64,000 nt of DNA from assembly GCF_900090195.1 (NCBI RefSeq), contig NZ_LT607803.1:7528229-7592228 (forward strand), read 5' to 3'. Below, in pieces: positions 1 to 9,935 of this stretch. The position numbers and the translations under genes are program-made. The DNA comes from Variovorax sp. HW608. GTDB lineage: Bacteria > Pseudomonadota > Gammaproteobacteria > Burkholderiales > Burkholderiaceae_C. Each line of letters begins with the position of its first letter. The stretch's first letter is position 1. The notes under the pieces were generated by a model. The model was given only the letters and a program-made list of their open reading frames with translations, searched no databases and was not told the DNA's origin.

Positions 1-403
1 CGAGCATCGCGACCGCGAACAGCGCCGCGTTCGCCGCCCCCGCGTTGCCGATGGCGAAGGTGGCCACCGGCACGCCCTTGGGCATCTGCACGATGCTGTA
101 GAGCGAATCCACGCCGTGCAGATAGCGGGTCGCCACCGGCACCCCGAGCACCGGGACCGTGGTCTTGGCCGCCAGCATGCCGGGCAGGTGCGCCGCGCCG
201 CCGGCACCCGCGATGATCGCCGTGAGCCCGCGCGCGGCGGCGCTCTCGGCGTAGGCGAACAGCTCGTCGGGCATGCGGTGCGCCGAGACCACGCGCGCTT
301 CGTGGGCGACGCCGAATTGCTGGAGAATCTCGACGGCGTTGCGCATCGTCTCCCAGTCGGAGTTCGAGCCCATCACCACACCGACCTGAATTGCTTGCTT
401 CAT
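1..403 (-). CDS. purE: N5-carboxyaminoimidazole ribonucleotide mutase PurE (C-terminus cut by window edge)
   Basis: PurE converts N5-carboxyaminoimidazole ribonucleotide to 4-carboxy-AIR in cytosolic purine synthesis. The translation starts [20 protein letters not shown] and continues with the family hallmarks GSNSDW (substrate phosphate loop), SAHRMPDEL and [12 protein letters not shown], then a [20 protein letters not shown] segment. About 134 codons are present; the family is usually near 160-170 residues, so only the C-terminal end is missing beyond base 1. It reads away from the thioredoxin gene at 434, leaving 30 bases between the two start codons. In relatives purE normally sits right after purC; here roughly 3 kb of unrelated genes lie between them. 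Confidence 0.96.
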   Translation of the reverse strand, partial: MKQAIQVGVVMGSNSDWETMRNAVEILQQFGVAHEARVVSAHRMPDELFAYAESAAARGLTAIIAGAGGAAHLPGMLAAKTTVPVLGVPVATRYLHGVDSLYSIVQMPKGVPVATFAIGNAGAANAALFAVAML

Positions 404-433
404 GGTTCGAATTTTACGTTTCACCCTATTGCG

Positions 434-1354
434 ATGATCGACATCACTCTCGAAAACTTCCAGGCCGAGCTGATCGAAGGCTCGATGAACCAACCGGTGC
501 TGCTGGACATCTGGGCCGAGTGGTGCGGCCCCTGCAAGCAGCTCGGCCCGGTGCTCGAAAAGCTCGAAGTCGAATACGCCGGCCGCTTCACGCTCGCCAA
601 GCTCGACGCCGACAAGGTGCCGCAGATCTCCCAGCAGCTCAGTCAGATGTTCGGCGTGCGCAGCATTCCGTTCTGCGTGCTGTTCAAGGACGGGCAGCCG
701 GTGGACGGCTTCGTCGGCGCCCTGCCGCCCGAGCAGGTCCGCGCCTTCCTCGACAAGCACGTGCCGGGCGCGGACGAGCTCGAGGCGCAGGAGCAGGAGG
801 AATCCGCGCAGGCCGCACTGGCGGAAAGCGACACCGAAGGCGCGCTGGAGAAGCTGCAGCACGCGGTCGCGACCGACCCGTCCAACGACGACACCCGCTT
901 CGACTACGTCAAGCTGCTGCTGCAGGAAGGCCGGCCGGACGATGCCAAGGTCGCCTTCGCGCCGGTCATCGCCAAGACCTCCCTGGTGCGGCGCTTCGAC
1001 TCGCTCCAGCGCTGGATGGATGCCCTCGATTTCGCCAAGCCGGCCAGTGGCGGCGCGCCGGCCATGGCCGACCTCGACGCGCGCATCGCGGCCAACAAGC
1101 GCGACTTCGAGGCCCGCTTCGACCGCGCCCGCCTGCTCATGGCCGACCAGCGCTGGACCGATGCGATGGACGAGCTGCTCGACATCCTCATGCGCGACAA
1201 GAGCTGGAACGAGGACCTCGCGCGCAAGACCTACATCGCGATCCTCGACATCATCGAGCCCCCCAAGGTCAAGGTGGCCGATGGACAGATTCCTCCCGAC
1301 GATCCGACGGTGGCAAGCTACCGGCGACGCCTGAGCAGCGTCGTCCTGAGCTGA
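434..1354 (+). CDS. cnoX: thioredoxin-TPR chaperone (CnoX/YbbN family)
   Basis: An N-terminal thioredoxin domain (about residues 1-110) carries an intact WCGPCK redox motif near residue 34, a DADKVPQ segment and the cis-proline stretch [10 protein letters not shown] helical C-terminal part of about 190 residues, with repeated ALxxxxxxxP-type helices, resembles the TPR-like tail of CnoX/YbbN, which protects unfolded clients from oxidation and hands them to chaperonins. E. coli CnoX has lost the first cysteine; this protein keeps both, so it may act as a true oxidoreductase. The ATG at 434 begins the domain at its normal point; upstream in-frame starts would extend antisense across purE. About 306 residues, no signal peptide. 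Confidence 0.9.
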   Translation: MIDITLENFQAELIEGSMNQPVLLDIWAEWCGPCKQLGPVLEKLEVEYAGRFTLAKLDADKVPQISQQLSQMFGVRSIPFCVLFKDGQPVDGFVGALPPEQVRAFLDKHVPGADELEAQEQEESAQAALAESDTEGALEKLQHAVATDPSNDDTRFDYVKLLLQEGRPDDAKVAFAPVIAKTSLVRRFDSLQRWMDALDFAKPASGGAPAMADLDARIAANKRDFEARFDRARLLMADQRWTDAMDELLDILMRDKSWNEDLARKTYIAILDIIEPPKVKVADGQIPPDDPTVASYRRRLSSVVLS

Positions 1355-1413
1355 CGGCGGCGTCGACTACCATGGCGCGCCGATCCATTTTGTTACAGAA
1401 GGAAAGACAGGCC

Positions 1414-1872
1414 ATGCGTTTTCGTCCCGCCGCCCGCCCGACCGCCGCGCCCTTGGCCGCCATCACCTTGCTCGCCGCCGGGCTGCTGGCCGGATGCGGC
1501 AGCGGCATCAGCCTGGACGAGCCGATCGAGGGGCCGGTCTGGCGTCTCGAGCAACTGGGCGGAGAGCCGGTCGCGCCCAGCGGCGATCCGCAGCGGGACG
1601 CGCAGGTCCAGTTCGACCGGCGCAACGGCCGGGTGACTGGCTCGGGCGGCTGCAACCGGGTGACGGGCACTTTCGAGCGCAACGGCAGCGCCCTCAAGCT
1701 GAACCAGCTCGCCGCGACCCGCGCGGCTTGCGCCGATCCGGCCCGCAGTGCCAACGAAGCGCAGTTCTTCGCCGCGCTGCAATCCACGACGAGCTATCGC
1801 CTGCAGGGCCCCTCGCGCATGACGCTGCTGGATTCGGGCGGCCGGCCGCTGGCCGTCCTGAGCGCGCGCTGA
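1414..1872 (+). CDS. META/HslJ-domain lipoprotein
   Basis: A short N-terminal hydrophobic signal ends in the lipobox LLAGC, so the mature protein should be lipidated and exported. The remaining about 120 residues look like a META (HslJ-like) domain: VWRLEQLGGEPV at the start, the glycine-rich turn GSGGCNRVTGTF in the middle, then ATRAACADP and a C-terminal SYRLQG / LTLLDSGGR pair of strands. META proteins are small beta-rich envelope proteins linked to heat-shock and antibiotic tolerance, but the biochemical role is not established. The start follows an AGGAAAG-type ribosome site. It lies 59 bases after the thioredoxin gene in the same direction and may share its transcript. Confidence 0.85.
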   Translation: MRFRPAARPTAAPLAAITLLAAGLLAGCGSGISLDEPIEGPVWRLEQLGGEPVAPSGDPQRDAQVQFDRRNGRVTGSGGCNRVTGTFERNGSALKLNQLAATRAACADPARSANEAQFFAALQSTTSYRLQGPSRMTLLDSGGRPLAVLSAR

Positions 1873-1897
1873 TCGGCGCGCGGCGCGGCGGGCCGCG

Positions 1898-2557
1898 CTA
1901 CCAGCGGGCCGGCAGCTCGCGCGCGAGCACCACCTGCCGCTGGACCAGCGACAGGTAGCCGCCGGACTCCAGATCCTTCATCAGCCGGCTCACCATCTCG
2001 CGCGAACAGCCGATCTCGCTCGCGATCGCCTGGTGCGTCAGCCGCTCCGCGACGACGCGCGTGCCATCGGGCTGCAGGGTCGCCCGCGTCTCGATCAGGC
2101 GCTTCAGCCGGCTGTAGACGTCGAGCAGCGCCATGCTGCGGGCGCTTTCGGTGGCGAGCCGGGCACGGCGGATCAGCCGCACGATCAGCGCCATCGCGAA
2201 CTCCGGGTCCTTCTCGATGTGGTGCAGCATCGTCTCCCGCGTCACGATGGCGCACACGGTGGGCTCCACGGCCTGCACGCTGGCGGAGCGGCGTCCGCCG
2301 TCGAGGGACATTTCGCCCACGTAGTCCCCGGGGCCGTGCAGCGCCATCGTCACTTCGCGTCCGCGCGAATCCGACACGAAAGCCCTGAGGCGCCCCGACA
2401 GCACGATGTAGACGGCACTGCCCTCGTCGCCTTCCTCGATCAGCAGGCTATGCGTCCGATAGCGCCGGTGCACGCCCAGCGCCGCGAGCTTCTGTAGATG
2501 CGGCGGCAATGCGGCGGCTGCGGGATCGGCGCGCGATGCGGTACTCGGTTGCGGCAT
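1898..2557 (-). CDS. Crp/Fnr-family transcription regulator
   Basis: 219 residues with the usual two-domain plan. The N-terminal cyclic-nucleotide-binding fold has HSLLIEEGDEGSAVYIVLSG and GDYVGEMSLDGGRRSASV, the position of the cAMP-binding loop. The C-terminal winged helix has ERLTHQAIASEIGCSREMVS, with recognition helix CSREMVSRLM very like the E. coli CRP helix that reads TGTGA half-sites. No N-terminal cysteine cluster is seen, so an Fnr-type iron-sulfur sensor is unlikely. It lies just downstream of the LuxR gene on the same strand (57 bases apart). A TGTGA/TCACA palindrome at 3366-3380 upstream of that LuxR gene is a candidate target (inference). Confidence 0.9.
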   Translation of the reverse strand: MPQPSTASRADPAAAALPPHLQKLAALGVHRRYRTHSLLIEEGDEGSAVYIVLSGRLRAFVSDSRGREVTMALHGPGDYVGEMSLDGGRRSASVQAVEPTVCAIVTRETMLHHIEKDPEFAMALIVRLIRRARLATESARSMALLDVYSRLKRLIETRATLQPDGTRVVAERLTHQAIASEIGCSREMVSRLMKDLESGGYLSLVQRQVVLARELPARW

Positions 2558-2614
2558 GCGCGGACTATACGGCCCGCGCCTGCAAATACGTATGTCTGGA
2601 TGGCGGGCGATTCC

Positions 2615-3286
2615 TCAGCCTTCGCTCGCGATCCGCAACGCCGACACGATCTGCGGCATGCGCGAGACGCGGTAGACCACCTCGCGGATGCTGTTGCTGC
2701 CGGTCTTCTGCCGCACGTTCTTGATGTGCGTGCGCACGGTGGACATGCAGATGCCTTCCAGGCACGCGATCTCCTCGGCGCCGTGGCCGGCGCACAGGCG
2801 CGCCAGCACGTTCTGCTCGGCCCGCGTCAGGCGCTTGGAGCGCGCGAACATCTGCATCGTGAGCGATTCGCAGCCGGGCCGGCGGCTGCACATCACCAGC
2901 ACCGTGTCGACGGTGGAGGCGCCGTGCAGCGCCGCCAGCGGAATGAAGGCCAGCGAGAGCGGATCGTCCGGGTCATCGAGCTCGATGATGCTGCGGCAGT
3001 CGCGCTCGGCATCCTTGAGCGCCTGGCGCAGCTTCGGCTGCAGGCCGGGCTGGCCGGCGCACAGCATGCCGTCGCTGCTGCGCAGCGCGTGGCCGCTCGA
3101 CAGCTCCCGGCGGGCAGGGAAGTTGGCGTGCAGGATGCGGCCCGTCAGGTCCAGCAGCAGCAGGCCGTGGTCGATCTCGTCGAGCACGCGGGACAGCATG
3201 CCGGGCTGGAGCGGATCCGGCGGCGACGGGGGGGTGCGGCCCGCGTCCTGTACGTAATGAATCTGGAACTGGGTTGCCGTTTCCAT
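2615..3286 (-). CDS. LuxR-type regulator with N-terminal PAS-like domain
   Basis: About 223 residues. The N-terminal half reads like a PAS-type sensor (LDEIDHGLLLLDLTGRILHA, then a conserved beta-sheet pattern). The C-terminal half is a GerE/LuxR helix-turn-helix: LTRAEQNVLARLCAGHGAEE followed by STVRTHIKNVRQKTG, with the conserved Val-Arg-Thr-His-Ile-Lys contact helix. There is no phosphorylatable receiver domain, so it probably senses a ligand or is constitutive. The ATG at 3286 is preferred over an upstream in-frame start because GAGGAGCGTGAC sits right before it. Its upstream region holds nested inverted repeats (3341-3384). Target genes unknown. Confidence 0.87.
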   Translation of the reverse strand: METATQFQIHYVQDAGRTPPSPPDPLQPGMLSRVLDEIDHGLLLLDLTGRILHANFPARRELSSGHALRSSDGMLCAGQPGLQPKLRQALKDAERDCRSIIELDDPDDPLSLAFIPLAALHGASTVDTVLVMCSRRPGCESLTMQMFARSKRLTRAEQNVLARLCAGHGAEEIACLEGICMSTVRTHIKNVRQKTGSNSIREVVYRVSRMPQIVSALRIASEG

Positions 3287-3340
3287 GTCACGCTCCTCAT
3301 CTATCGGGATGAGGAAAGTTTGGAAGAGCAAGGCCTTCCC

Positions 3341-3384
3341 GGGATGTGACTATTGCCGCTCGCTTTGTGACTTATTCACATCCC
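3341..3384. promoter_or_regulatory. nested inverted repeats with a CRP-like core upstream of the LuxR gene
   Basis: GGGATGTGA at 3341-3349 is repeated as an exact reverse complement at 3376-3384. Inside it, TGTGA (3366-3370) and TCACA (3376-3380) form a shorter CRP-like palindrome with a 5-base spacer rather than the usual 6. The element is 55-98 bases upstream of the LuxR start at 3286 and just past the purC stop at 3403. The Crp-like protein encoded at 1898-2557 has a CRP-type recognition helix and is the obvious candidate binder. Confidence 0.5.
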
Positions 3385-3402
3385 GCACAGGGACGCAACC
3401 CC

Positions 3403-4308
3403 TCAATGGGTGAGGCGGTCCAGTGCCTCGCGGTACTTGGCCGCGGTCTTCGCGACCACCTCGGCCGGCAGGCGCGGCGCGGGCGGGGTCTTGTCCCAGG
3501 GCTTGCCGTTGATGCGCACCGCTTCGAGCCAGTCGCGCACGAACTGCTTGTCGTAGCTCGGCGGATTGGCGCCGGCGGCGAGCGCCTCTTCGTAGCCCTC
3601 GACCGGCCAGTAGCGCGAGCTGTCGGGCGTGAGCACCTCGTCCATCAGCACCAGCGTGCCGGCCTCGTCCAGGCCGAACTCGAACTTGGTGTCGGCGATG
3701 ATCATGCCCTTCGACAGGGCGATCCCGGCCGCCGCCTCGTAGATCGCGAGGCTGGTGTCGCGGATCTGCTGGGCCAGCGCCGGGCCGACGATCTCGACCA
3801 CCTTGTCGTAGCTGATGTTCTCGTCATGCTCGCCCGCCGCCGCCTTGGCCGCCGGCGTGAAGATCGGCCGCGGCAGCTTGCTGGCATTGGTGAGGCCTTC
3901 CGGCAGCGGCACGCCGCAGACGGAGCGGCTGTCCTGGTATTCCTTCCAGCCGCTGCCCGCGAGGTAGCCGCGCACCACCGCCTCGACCGGAATCGGCTTG
4001 AGCCGCTTGACCAGCATCGAGCGGTCCTTGACCTGGGGCACCTCCTCGGGCTTCACGACGCTTTCCGGCGCCTCGCCGGTCAGGTGGTTGGGGCACAGGT
4101 GGCCCAGGCGGTCGAACCACCAGAGCGCCATCTTCGTGAGGATCTCGCCCTTGCCCGGGATCGGCTCGCCCATGATCACGTCGAAGGCGGAAAGGCGGTC
4201 GCTCGCGACCATCAGGATGCGGTCGTTGCCGACCGCATAGTTGTCGCGCACCTTGCCGCGCGCGAGCAGCGGAAGGCTCTGGATGGAAGAGGTGTGGACG
4301 GTGGTCAT
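3403..4308 (-). CDS. purC: phosphoribosylaminoimidazole-succinocarboxamide synthase PurC
   Basis: SAICAR synthetase, the ATP-dependent step joining CAIR and aspartate in purine synthesis. About 301 residues, typical for the proteobacterial long form. Hallmarks: [11 protein letters not shown] at the N-terminus (nucleotide loop), [19 protein letters not shown], the [16 protein letters not shown] block and [33 protein letters not shown] in the C-terminal lobe. The ATG at 4308 gives the usual [13 protein letters not shown] beginning; the open frame continues upstream through the terminator region and should not be used. Same strand as fba but separated from it by two tandem terminators, so it probably has its own promoter. 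Confidence 0.97.
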   Translation of the reverse strand: MTTVHTSSIQSLPLLARGKVRDNYAVGNDRILMVASDRLSAFDVIMGEPIPGKGEILTKMALWWFDRLGHLCPNHLTGEAPESVVKPEEVPQVKDRSMLVKRLKPIPVEAVVRGYLAGSGWKEYQDSRSVCGVPLPEGLTNASKLPRPIFTPAAKAAAGEHDENISYDKVVEIVGPALAQQIRDTSLAIYEAAAGIALSKGMIIADTKFEFGLDEAGTLVLMDEVLTPDSSRYWPVEGYEEALAAGANPPSYDKQFVRDWLEAVRINGKPWDKTPPAPRLPAEVVAKTAAKYREALDRLTH

Positions 4309-4368
4309 GGCGGAAAAAGCTGTGCGGGACGGACAGGGAGGTCGGGAGATTGTGCGCGCGGCAACCGG

Positions 4369-4427
4369 CAGAAAAAAGCCACCGCGGAGGTGGAACAGGC
4401 AGAAAAAAGCCACCATGAAGGTGGCTT
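4369..4427 (-). terminator. tandem duplicated Rho-independent terminators after fba
   Basis: Reading the minus strand from fba, the first hairpin is AAGCCACC / GGTGGCTT (arms 4420-4427 and 4407-4414, loop 4415-4419) followed by a run of T (4403-4408 as A on the plus strand). Thirty bases on, a second hairpin CCACC / GGTGG (4389-4393 and 4379-4383) is followed by another T-run (4372-4377). A 17-base stretch beginning GGCAGAAAAAAG is repeated exactly at both sites, so the second copy arose by local duplication. Both lie between the fba stop and the purC start. Confidence 0.85.
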
Positions 4428-4446
4428 GTGCGTCAGGGCAAAAGGC

Positions 4447-5511
4447 TCAGACGACTTCCTGCGCGAGTTCGCCCTTGGCGTACTTGGCCGCCACGACCTG
4501 CAGCGTGTCGCCCTTGATCTTGCCGGCCTGGCCTTCGCAGCCGAACTCGATGTAGCGCTGCTTGCAGATCTGCTTGGCGGCTTCGCGCGCCGGCTTGAGC
4601 CACTCGCGGGCATCGAACTTCTCGGGGTTCTCGGCCAGGAACTTGCGCACCGCACCGGTCATCGCGAGGCGGATGTCGGTGTCGATGTTGATCTTGCGCA
4701 CGCCGTGCTTGATGGCTTCCTGGATCTCCTCGACCGGCACGCCGTAGGTTTCCTTCATGTTGCCGCCGTACTGGCGGATGATCGCCAGCAGCTCCTGCGG
4801 CACGCTCGACGAGCCGTGCATCACGAGGTGGGTGTTGGGGATGCGGCGGTGGATTTCCTTGATGCGGTCGATCGCGAGGATGTCGCCGGTGGGCTTGCGG
4901 GTGAACTTGTAAGCGCCGTGGCTGGTGCCGATGGCGATGGCCAGCGCGTCGATCTGCGTCTTCTTGACGAAGTCGGCGGCCTGCTCGGGGTCGGTCAGGA
5001 GCTGGTCGCGCGTCATGGTCGCGTCGGTGCCGTGGCCGTCTTCCTTGTCTCCGCGCATGGTCTCGAGCGAGCCGAGGCAGCCGAGTTCGCCTTCGACGGT
5101 GACCCCGACCTTGTGCGCCATCTCGACGACCTTCTTGCTGACGTCGACGTTGTAGTCGTAGCTGGCGATGGTCTTGCCGTCGGATTCGAGCGAGCCGTCC
5201 ATCATCACCGAGCTGAAGCCGAGGTCGATCGCGCCGCGGCACACGTCGGGGCTCTGGCCGTGGTCCTGGTGCATCACCAGCGGGATCTGCGGATAGGCCT
5301 CGATCGCGGCCTGGATCAGGTACTTGATGAAGGATTCGCCGGCATATTTGCGGGCGCCGGCGCTGGCTTGGAGAATGACCGGGGCGCCGGTTTCCTTGGC
5401 CGCTTCCATCACGGCCTGCACCTGTTCGAGGTTGTTGACGTTGAAAGCCGGAATGCCGTAGCCGTTCGCGGCGGCGTGGTCGAGCAGTTCGCGCATCGAG
5501 ACGAGTGCCAT
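4447..5511 (-). CDS. fba: class II fructose-1,6-bisphosphate aldolase
   Basis: Zinc-dependent aldolase of the CbbA/Fba type interconverting fructose-1,6-bisphosphate with DHAP and glyceraldehyde-3-phosphate. 354 residues, the usual length. [20 protein letters not shown] opens the barrel; [13 protein letters not shown] carries the catalytic Asp and a zinc His; [24 protein letters not shown] and GTSHGAYKF follow; [13 protein letters not shown] holds another metal His, and [20 protein letters not shown] closes the phosphate-binding site. The ATG at 5511 starts at the normal position. A TAGAAT -10-like box inside an inverted repeat lies about 50 bases upstream (5553-5570), and tandem terminators follow, so it looks like its own transcription unit. 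Confidence 0.97.
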   Translation of the reverse strand: MALVSMRELLDHAAANGYGIPAFNVNNLEQVQAVMEAAKETGAPVILQASAGARKYAGESFIKYLIQAAIEAYPQIPLVMHQDHGQSPDVCRGAIDLGFSSVMMDGSLESDGKTIASYDYNVDVSKKVVEMAHKVGVTVEGELGCLGSLETMRGDKEDGHGTDATMTRDQLLTDPEQAADFVKKTQIDALAIAIGTSHGAYKFTRKPTGDILAIDRIKEIHRRIPNTHLVMHGSSSVPQELLAIIRQYGGNMKETYGVPVEEIQEAIKHGVRKINIDTDIRLAMTGAVRKFLAENPEKFDAREWLKPAREAAKQICKQRYIEFGCEGQAGKIKGDTLQVVAAKYAKGELAQEVV

Positions 5512-5552
5512 GGGAATACCTCGCGGGAATCTAGGGTGGAAACGGGAAAACT

Positions 5553-5570
5553 GGGTCGATTCTACGACCC
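5553..5570 (-). promoter_or_regulatory. candidate fba promoter -10 box inside an inverted repeat
   Basis: GGGTCG at 5553-5558 and CGACCC at 5565-5570 are exact reverse complements. The six bases between them read TAGAAT on the minus strand, a good sigma-70 -10 hexamer, 42-53 bases upstream of the fba ATG. A weak TTCAGG lies where a -35 would be, with somewhat long spacing. A protein binding the palindrome would cover the -10, so this could be a repressor site. Confidence 0.4.
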
Positions 5571-5620
5571 CCTCTCCTGACGACCTGAAGGCCCCACGCC
5601 CCCGTGCACCTCGGGACGAG

Positions 5621-7069
5621 TCAAGTGACTCTGCAGATTTTGAGCATGTTGGTGCCGCCGGGTGCGCCCATCGGCTCGCCGCAAGTGATGGCGTACACGT
5701 CGCCGGTCTGCACGATGCCACGCTTCTTGAGGTGCGCCTCGGCCTGCATCAACGCGGTGTCGCGGTCGCTTTCGGAATCCATCAGGAGCGGCCGCACGTT
5801 GCGGTAGAGCGCCATCTTGCGCTGCGTCGACAGGCGCGAAGTCAGCGCGTACATGGGGATGTGGGCGCGGTGGCGGCTCATCCAGAGCGGGGTCGAGCCG
5901 GATTCGGTCAGCGCCACGATCGCCTTCGCGCCGAGATGATGCGCAGTGAAGAGCGCCCCCATCGCGATCGACTGGTCGATGCGGCTGTAGTTCTGGCCGC
6001 TGAAATCGGCGTCGAGCTGCGGGTCTTCCGCCGCCTCGGCGGCTTCGCAGATCTTGCTCATCTCCTGCACGGTCTCGAGCGGATAGCGGCCGGAAGCGGT
6101 CTCGGCGGACAGCATCACGGCATCGGTGCCGTCCAGCACAGCGTTGGCCACGTCGCTCACCTCGGCGCGGGTCGGCACCGGGTTGGTGATCATCGACTCC
6201 ATCATCTGCGTGGCGGTGATCACGACCTTGTCCATCTCGCGCGCCATGCGGATCATCTTCTTCTGCAGCGCCGGAACGGCCGCATTGCCGACTTCGACCG
6301 CGAGGTCGCCGCGCGCGACCATGATGCCGTCGCTCGCGCGCAGGATCTCCTCCAGCTTCGGGATCGCTTCGGCGCGCTCGATCTTGGCGATCATCCCCGG
6401 CTTGTGGCCGAACTCGGCCGCCGCGACATTGCACAGCTGCCGCGCCATTTCCATGTCGGTCGCGTTCTTCGGGAAGCTCACCGCCACGTAGTCGGCCTGG
6501 AAGCTCATGGCGGTCCTGATGTCCTCCATGTCCTTGGCCGTGAGCGCCGGCGCCGTCAGGCCGCCGCCCTGCTTGTTGATGCCCTTGTTGTTGGAGAGCT
6601 CGCCGCCGAGCCGCACGATGGTGTGCACCGCATCGCCCTTGACCGCGGTCACGTCCAGCACGATGAGCCCGTCGTTCAAGAGCAGCGCATCGCCGGCCTT
6701 CACGTCGCGCGGCAGGTCCTTGTAGTCGAGCCCGACTTCATTGACGTCGCCAGGTTCGGTGCGCGAGGCGTCGAGAACGAACTTCGCGCCCGGCTCCAGC
6801 CAGACCTTGCCCTCGGCGAACTTGCCGACCCGGATCTTCGGCCCCTGCAGGTCGGCCATGATCGCGACCTCGCGCCCGCTGCGGCGTGCGGCCTCACGCA
6901 CCATCGCCGCGCGGTCGATGTGGTCCTGCGCGGTGCCGTGGCTGAAATTCAGCCGCACGACGCTGACCTTGTGCGCGATCATCTGCTCCAGCAGGTCGAG
7001 CCTGCTCGAAGCCGGCCCAAGCGTCGCGACGATCTTGGTGGCGTGGCGGGGAAGGCGGGGCGTGCTCAT
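5621..7069 (-). CDS. pyk: pyruvate kinase
   Basis: Catalyses phosphoenolpyruvate + ADP to pyruvate + ATP. 482 residues. N-terminal [12 protein letters not shown] and [10 protein letters not shown]; catalytic core [17 protein letters not shown] with the essential Lys-Glu pair, [14 protein letters not shown] for metal binding and [20 protein letters not shown], the pyruvate kinase signature; a C-terminal domain with [19 protein letters not shown] follows. Transcribed in the order pgk-pyk-fba, conserved in Burkholderiales. The ATG at 7069 follows GGAGACCTGA. The C-terminus is complete. An AT-rich palindrome (7084-7105) lies directly upstream. Confidence 0.97.
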   Translation of the reverse strand: MSTPRLPRHATKIVATLGPASSRLDLLEQMIAHKVSVVRLNFSHGTAQDHIDRAAMVREAARRSGREVAIMADLQGPKIRVGKFAEGKVWLEPGAKFVLDASRTEPGDVNEVGLDYKDLPRDVKAGDALLLNDGLIVLDVTAVKGDAVHTIVRLGGELSNNKGINKQGGGLTAPALTAKDMEDIRTAMSFQADYVAVSFPKNATDMEMARQLCNVAAAEFGHKPGMIAKIERAEAIPKLEEILRASDGIMVARGDLAVEVGNAAVPALQKKMIRMAREMDKVVITATQMMESMITNPVPTRAEVSDVANAVLDGTDAVMLSAETASGRYPLETVQEMSKICEAAEAAEDPQLDADFSGQNYSRIDQSIAMGALFTAHHLGAKAIVALTESGSTPLWMSRHRAHIPMYALTSRLSTQRKMALYRNVRPLLMDSESDRDTALMQAEAHLKKRGIVQTGDVYAITCGEPMGAPGGTNMLKICRVT

Positions 7070-7083
7070 TCAGGTCTCCGTTG

Positions 7084-7105
7084 GTGTATTCCGAACTGTA
7101 TACAC
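7084..7105. promoter_or_regulatory. AT-rich inverted repeat upstream of pyk
   Basis: GTGTAT (7084-7089) and ATACAC (7100-7105) are exact reverse complements separated by 10 bases, within the 59-base pgk-pyk gap and 15-36 bases from the pyk ATG. Such A/T-rich symmetry stands out in this GC-rich DNA, and the minus strand reads TATACA like a -10 box. It may be an operator or promoter element giving pyk separate control from pgk. Confidence 0.35.
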
Positions 7106-7128
7106 TTTTTCCGCCGGCCGCCAGGGCC

Positions 7129-8319
<1,191 letters not shown>

Positions 8320-8383
8320 GGGATGTCGGCGGAATGAATGCGGGTGAGGGCGCCCCGGCGGGCGGCAGCGCACATTGTAGGTT

Positions 8384-9292
8384 TCAGCCCGCCAGACCCG
8401 GCTTGCGCACGAACCCCTCCAGCAGTTCGACGAAGCTGGCCGCCGCCGGCGAAAGCGAGCGCTTCGATGCGCCGTACACGCAGACTTCGCGATGGAAGTC
8501 CGGCTGGTCGAGCCGCACCATCTGCAGGCCATGCGCCCGCACCAGCGAAGCCGAATAGGTCGGGCAGACCGTGAGCCCCAGCCCCGAGGCGACCATGCCC
8601 AGCGCGGTGGTCATGTACGAGACCTCCTGCGTTGACGGCCGCAGCAGAAAATCGCGCGCGGCGGGTTCGAGTTCGGGCAGCACGCGCTGACGGAAGTCGC
8701 GGGTCGGCGCGATGAAGGTGTAGGGCTCCAGCTCGCGCCAGCGCACCGTGCGGCGGCGCGCGAAGGGATGGCCCGGCGGGCAGATCAGCCAGTGCCGGTC
8801 GCGAAAGAGCGTGCGCCGCTCGATCGCCGCGTCGACCGCCACGTCCTGCCCCACCGCCAACTCCACCTCGCCCGAGAGCACGCCGCTCAAGAGATGCTCC
8901 GGCAGCGTGTCCGCGAGCCGAACGTCGATGTCGGGATAGCGCTCGCGATACGCCGCGATCACGCGCGGCATCAGGGTGCAGGCCATGAGCTGCGGCGCGG
9001 CGAGCCGCAGCACGCCCTTCTTCTTGTCGCGCAGGTCGGTCACGCCGGCCACCGCACCCGCGAGGTCGGCCAGCAGCCGCTGCACCGGGGGCTGGAACTC
9101 GCGTCCCGCTTCGGAGAGCTGCACGCGGCGCGTATGGCGGTCGAAGAGTTGCACGCCCATCTCGCGCTCCAGCTCGCGCACCAGCACGCTGAGCGCCGAT
9201 TGCGTGAGATGCAGGCTCGCGGCCGCGGCGGTGAAGCTGCCGGCTTCCGCGACGGCGGCGAAGGCGCGCAACTGGCGCAAGGTGAGATTCAT
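8384..9292 (-). CDS. LysR-family transcription regulator, divergent from the catabolic cluster
   Basis: 302 residues with a canonical N-terminal LysR helix-turn-helix: [20 protein letters not shown] followed by [23 protein letters not shown]. The rest is a periplasmic-binding-protein-like effector domain ([30 protein letters not shown]). It is transcribed away from the VOC gene at 9387, with a palindromic LysR-type site (9301-9316) in the 94-base gap. By the family's usual logic it controls the divergent six-gene cluster, with an intermediate of that pathway as inducer (inference). Confidence 0.93.
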   Translation of the reverse strand: MNLTLRQLRAFAAVAEAGSFTAAAASLHLTQSALSVLVRELEREMGVQLFDRHTRRVQLSEAGREFQPPVQRLLADLAGAVAGVTDLRDKKKGVLRLAAPQLMACTLMPRVIAAYRERYPDIDVRLADTLPEHLLSGVLSGEVELAVGQDVAVDAAIERRTLFRDRHWLICPPGHPFARRRTVRWRELEPYTFIAPTRDFRQRVLPELEPAARDFLLRPSTQEVSYMTTALGMVASGLGLTVCPTYSASLVRAHGLQMVRLDQPDFHREVCVYGASKRSLSPAAASFVELLEGFVRKPGLAG

Positions 9293-9300
9293 GGCATTGC

Positions 9301-9316
9301 TTCATCAATCGATGAA
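9301..9316. promoter_or_regulatory. LysR-type operator between regulator and catabolic cluster
   Basis: TTCATC (9301-9306) and GATGAA (9311-9316) are perfect reverse complements around AATC, beginning nine bases beyond the LysR start codon. A related TTCGATTGAA lies at about 9322-9331. The dyad with a T-N11-A spacing is the usual LysR recognition-site form. Its position suits autoregulation plus control of the divergent operon. Confidence 0.55.
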
Positions 9317-9386
9317 TTTATTTCGATTGAATCATAAGAAGAAGCGCGGCCCAATCCACCCCATCGAGCCCCCGATGGAGACAACC

Positions 9387-9935
9387 ATGCCCGACGAGAC
9401 TGCAATCGCCGCGCCGCCCGTGCCTGTGCAGGGCCTTCACCACTTCGCCTGGCGCTGCCGCGACAGCGAGGAAACCCGCCGCTTCTACGAAGACCTGCTG
9501 GGCCTGCCGCTCGCGCACGTGATCAAGAGCGATCATGTGCCGAGCACCGGCGAGTACTGCCCCTACGTGCACATCTTCTTCCAGATGCGCGACGGCTCGT
9601 ACATCGCCTTCTTCGATCTCGGCGACGACGCGGCGGCGCTGCCTTCGCCCAACACGCCCGCATGGGTCAACCACATCGCGCTGCGCGTCGATTCGGTCGA
9701 AGATCTGATGGCGGCCAAGTCGCGGCTCGAAACGGCGGGCGTCGAAGTGCTCGGGCCGACAGACCATCACATCATCGAGTCGATCTACTTCTTCGACCCG
9801 AACGGCATCCGGCTCGAACTCACCACGCCCACGGTGCCGAAGTCCGAGATGGACGCCCACGCACTCAAGGCCCGCGCCGCGCTCGACGCCTGGACCGAGC
9901 GCAAGGCCGCGCTGCGAAAGGCGGCGCATGGCTGA
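9387..9935 (+). CDS. VOC-superfamily protein (glyoxalase / extradiol dioxygenase-like fold)
   Basis: 182 residues with one vicinal-oxygen-chelate domain pair: LHHFAWRCRDSEETRRFYED at the start, DGSYIAFFDL, then WVNHIALRVDSVEDLMAAK and FFDPNGIRLELTTPT at the end. Possible metal ligands are the His of LHHFAW, the His of NHIAL and the Glu of RLEL. Family members open aromatic rings, isomerise or bind metals, so the reaction is uncertain. The start at 9387 is chosen because GGAG sits nine bases upstream; the ATG at 9375 is part of that ribosome-site context. First gene of the cluster; its last eight bases overlap the hydrolase. Confidence 0.86.
   Translation: MPDETAIAAPPVPVQGLHHFAWRCRDSEETRRFYEDLLGLPLAHVIKSDHVPSTGEYCPYVHIFFQMRDGSYIAFFDLGDDAAALPSPNTPAWVNHIALRVDSVEDLMAAKSRLETAGVEVLGPTDHHIIESIYFFDPNGIRLELTTPTVPKSEMDAHALKARAALDAWTERKAALRKAAHG

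Noticed and set aside
116..433. Upstream extension of the thioredoxin-TPR gene
   Set aside because: The in-frame start would translate antisense to purE; the thioredoxin domain begins at 434.
3346..5580. Long plus-strand frame across purC and fba
   Set aside because: Antisense to two confidently identified enzymes, low-complexity composition and no ribosome site.
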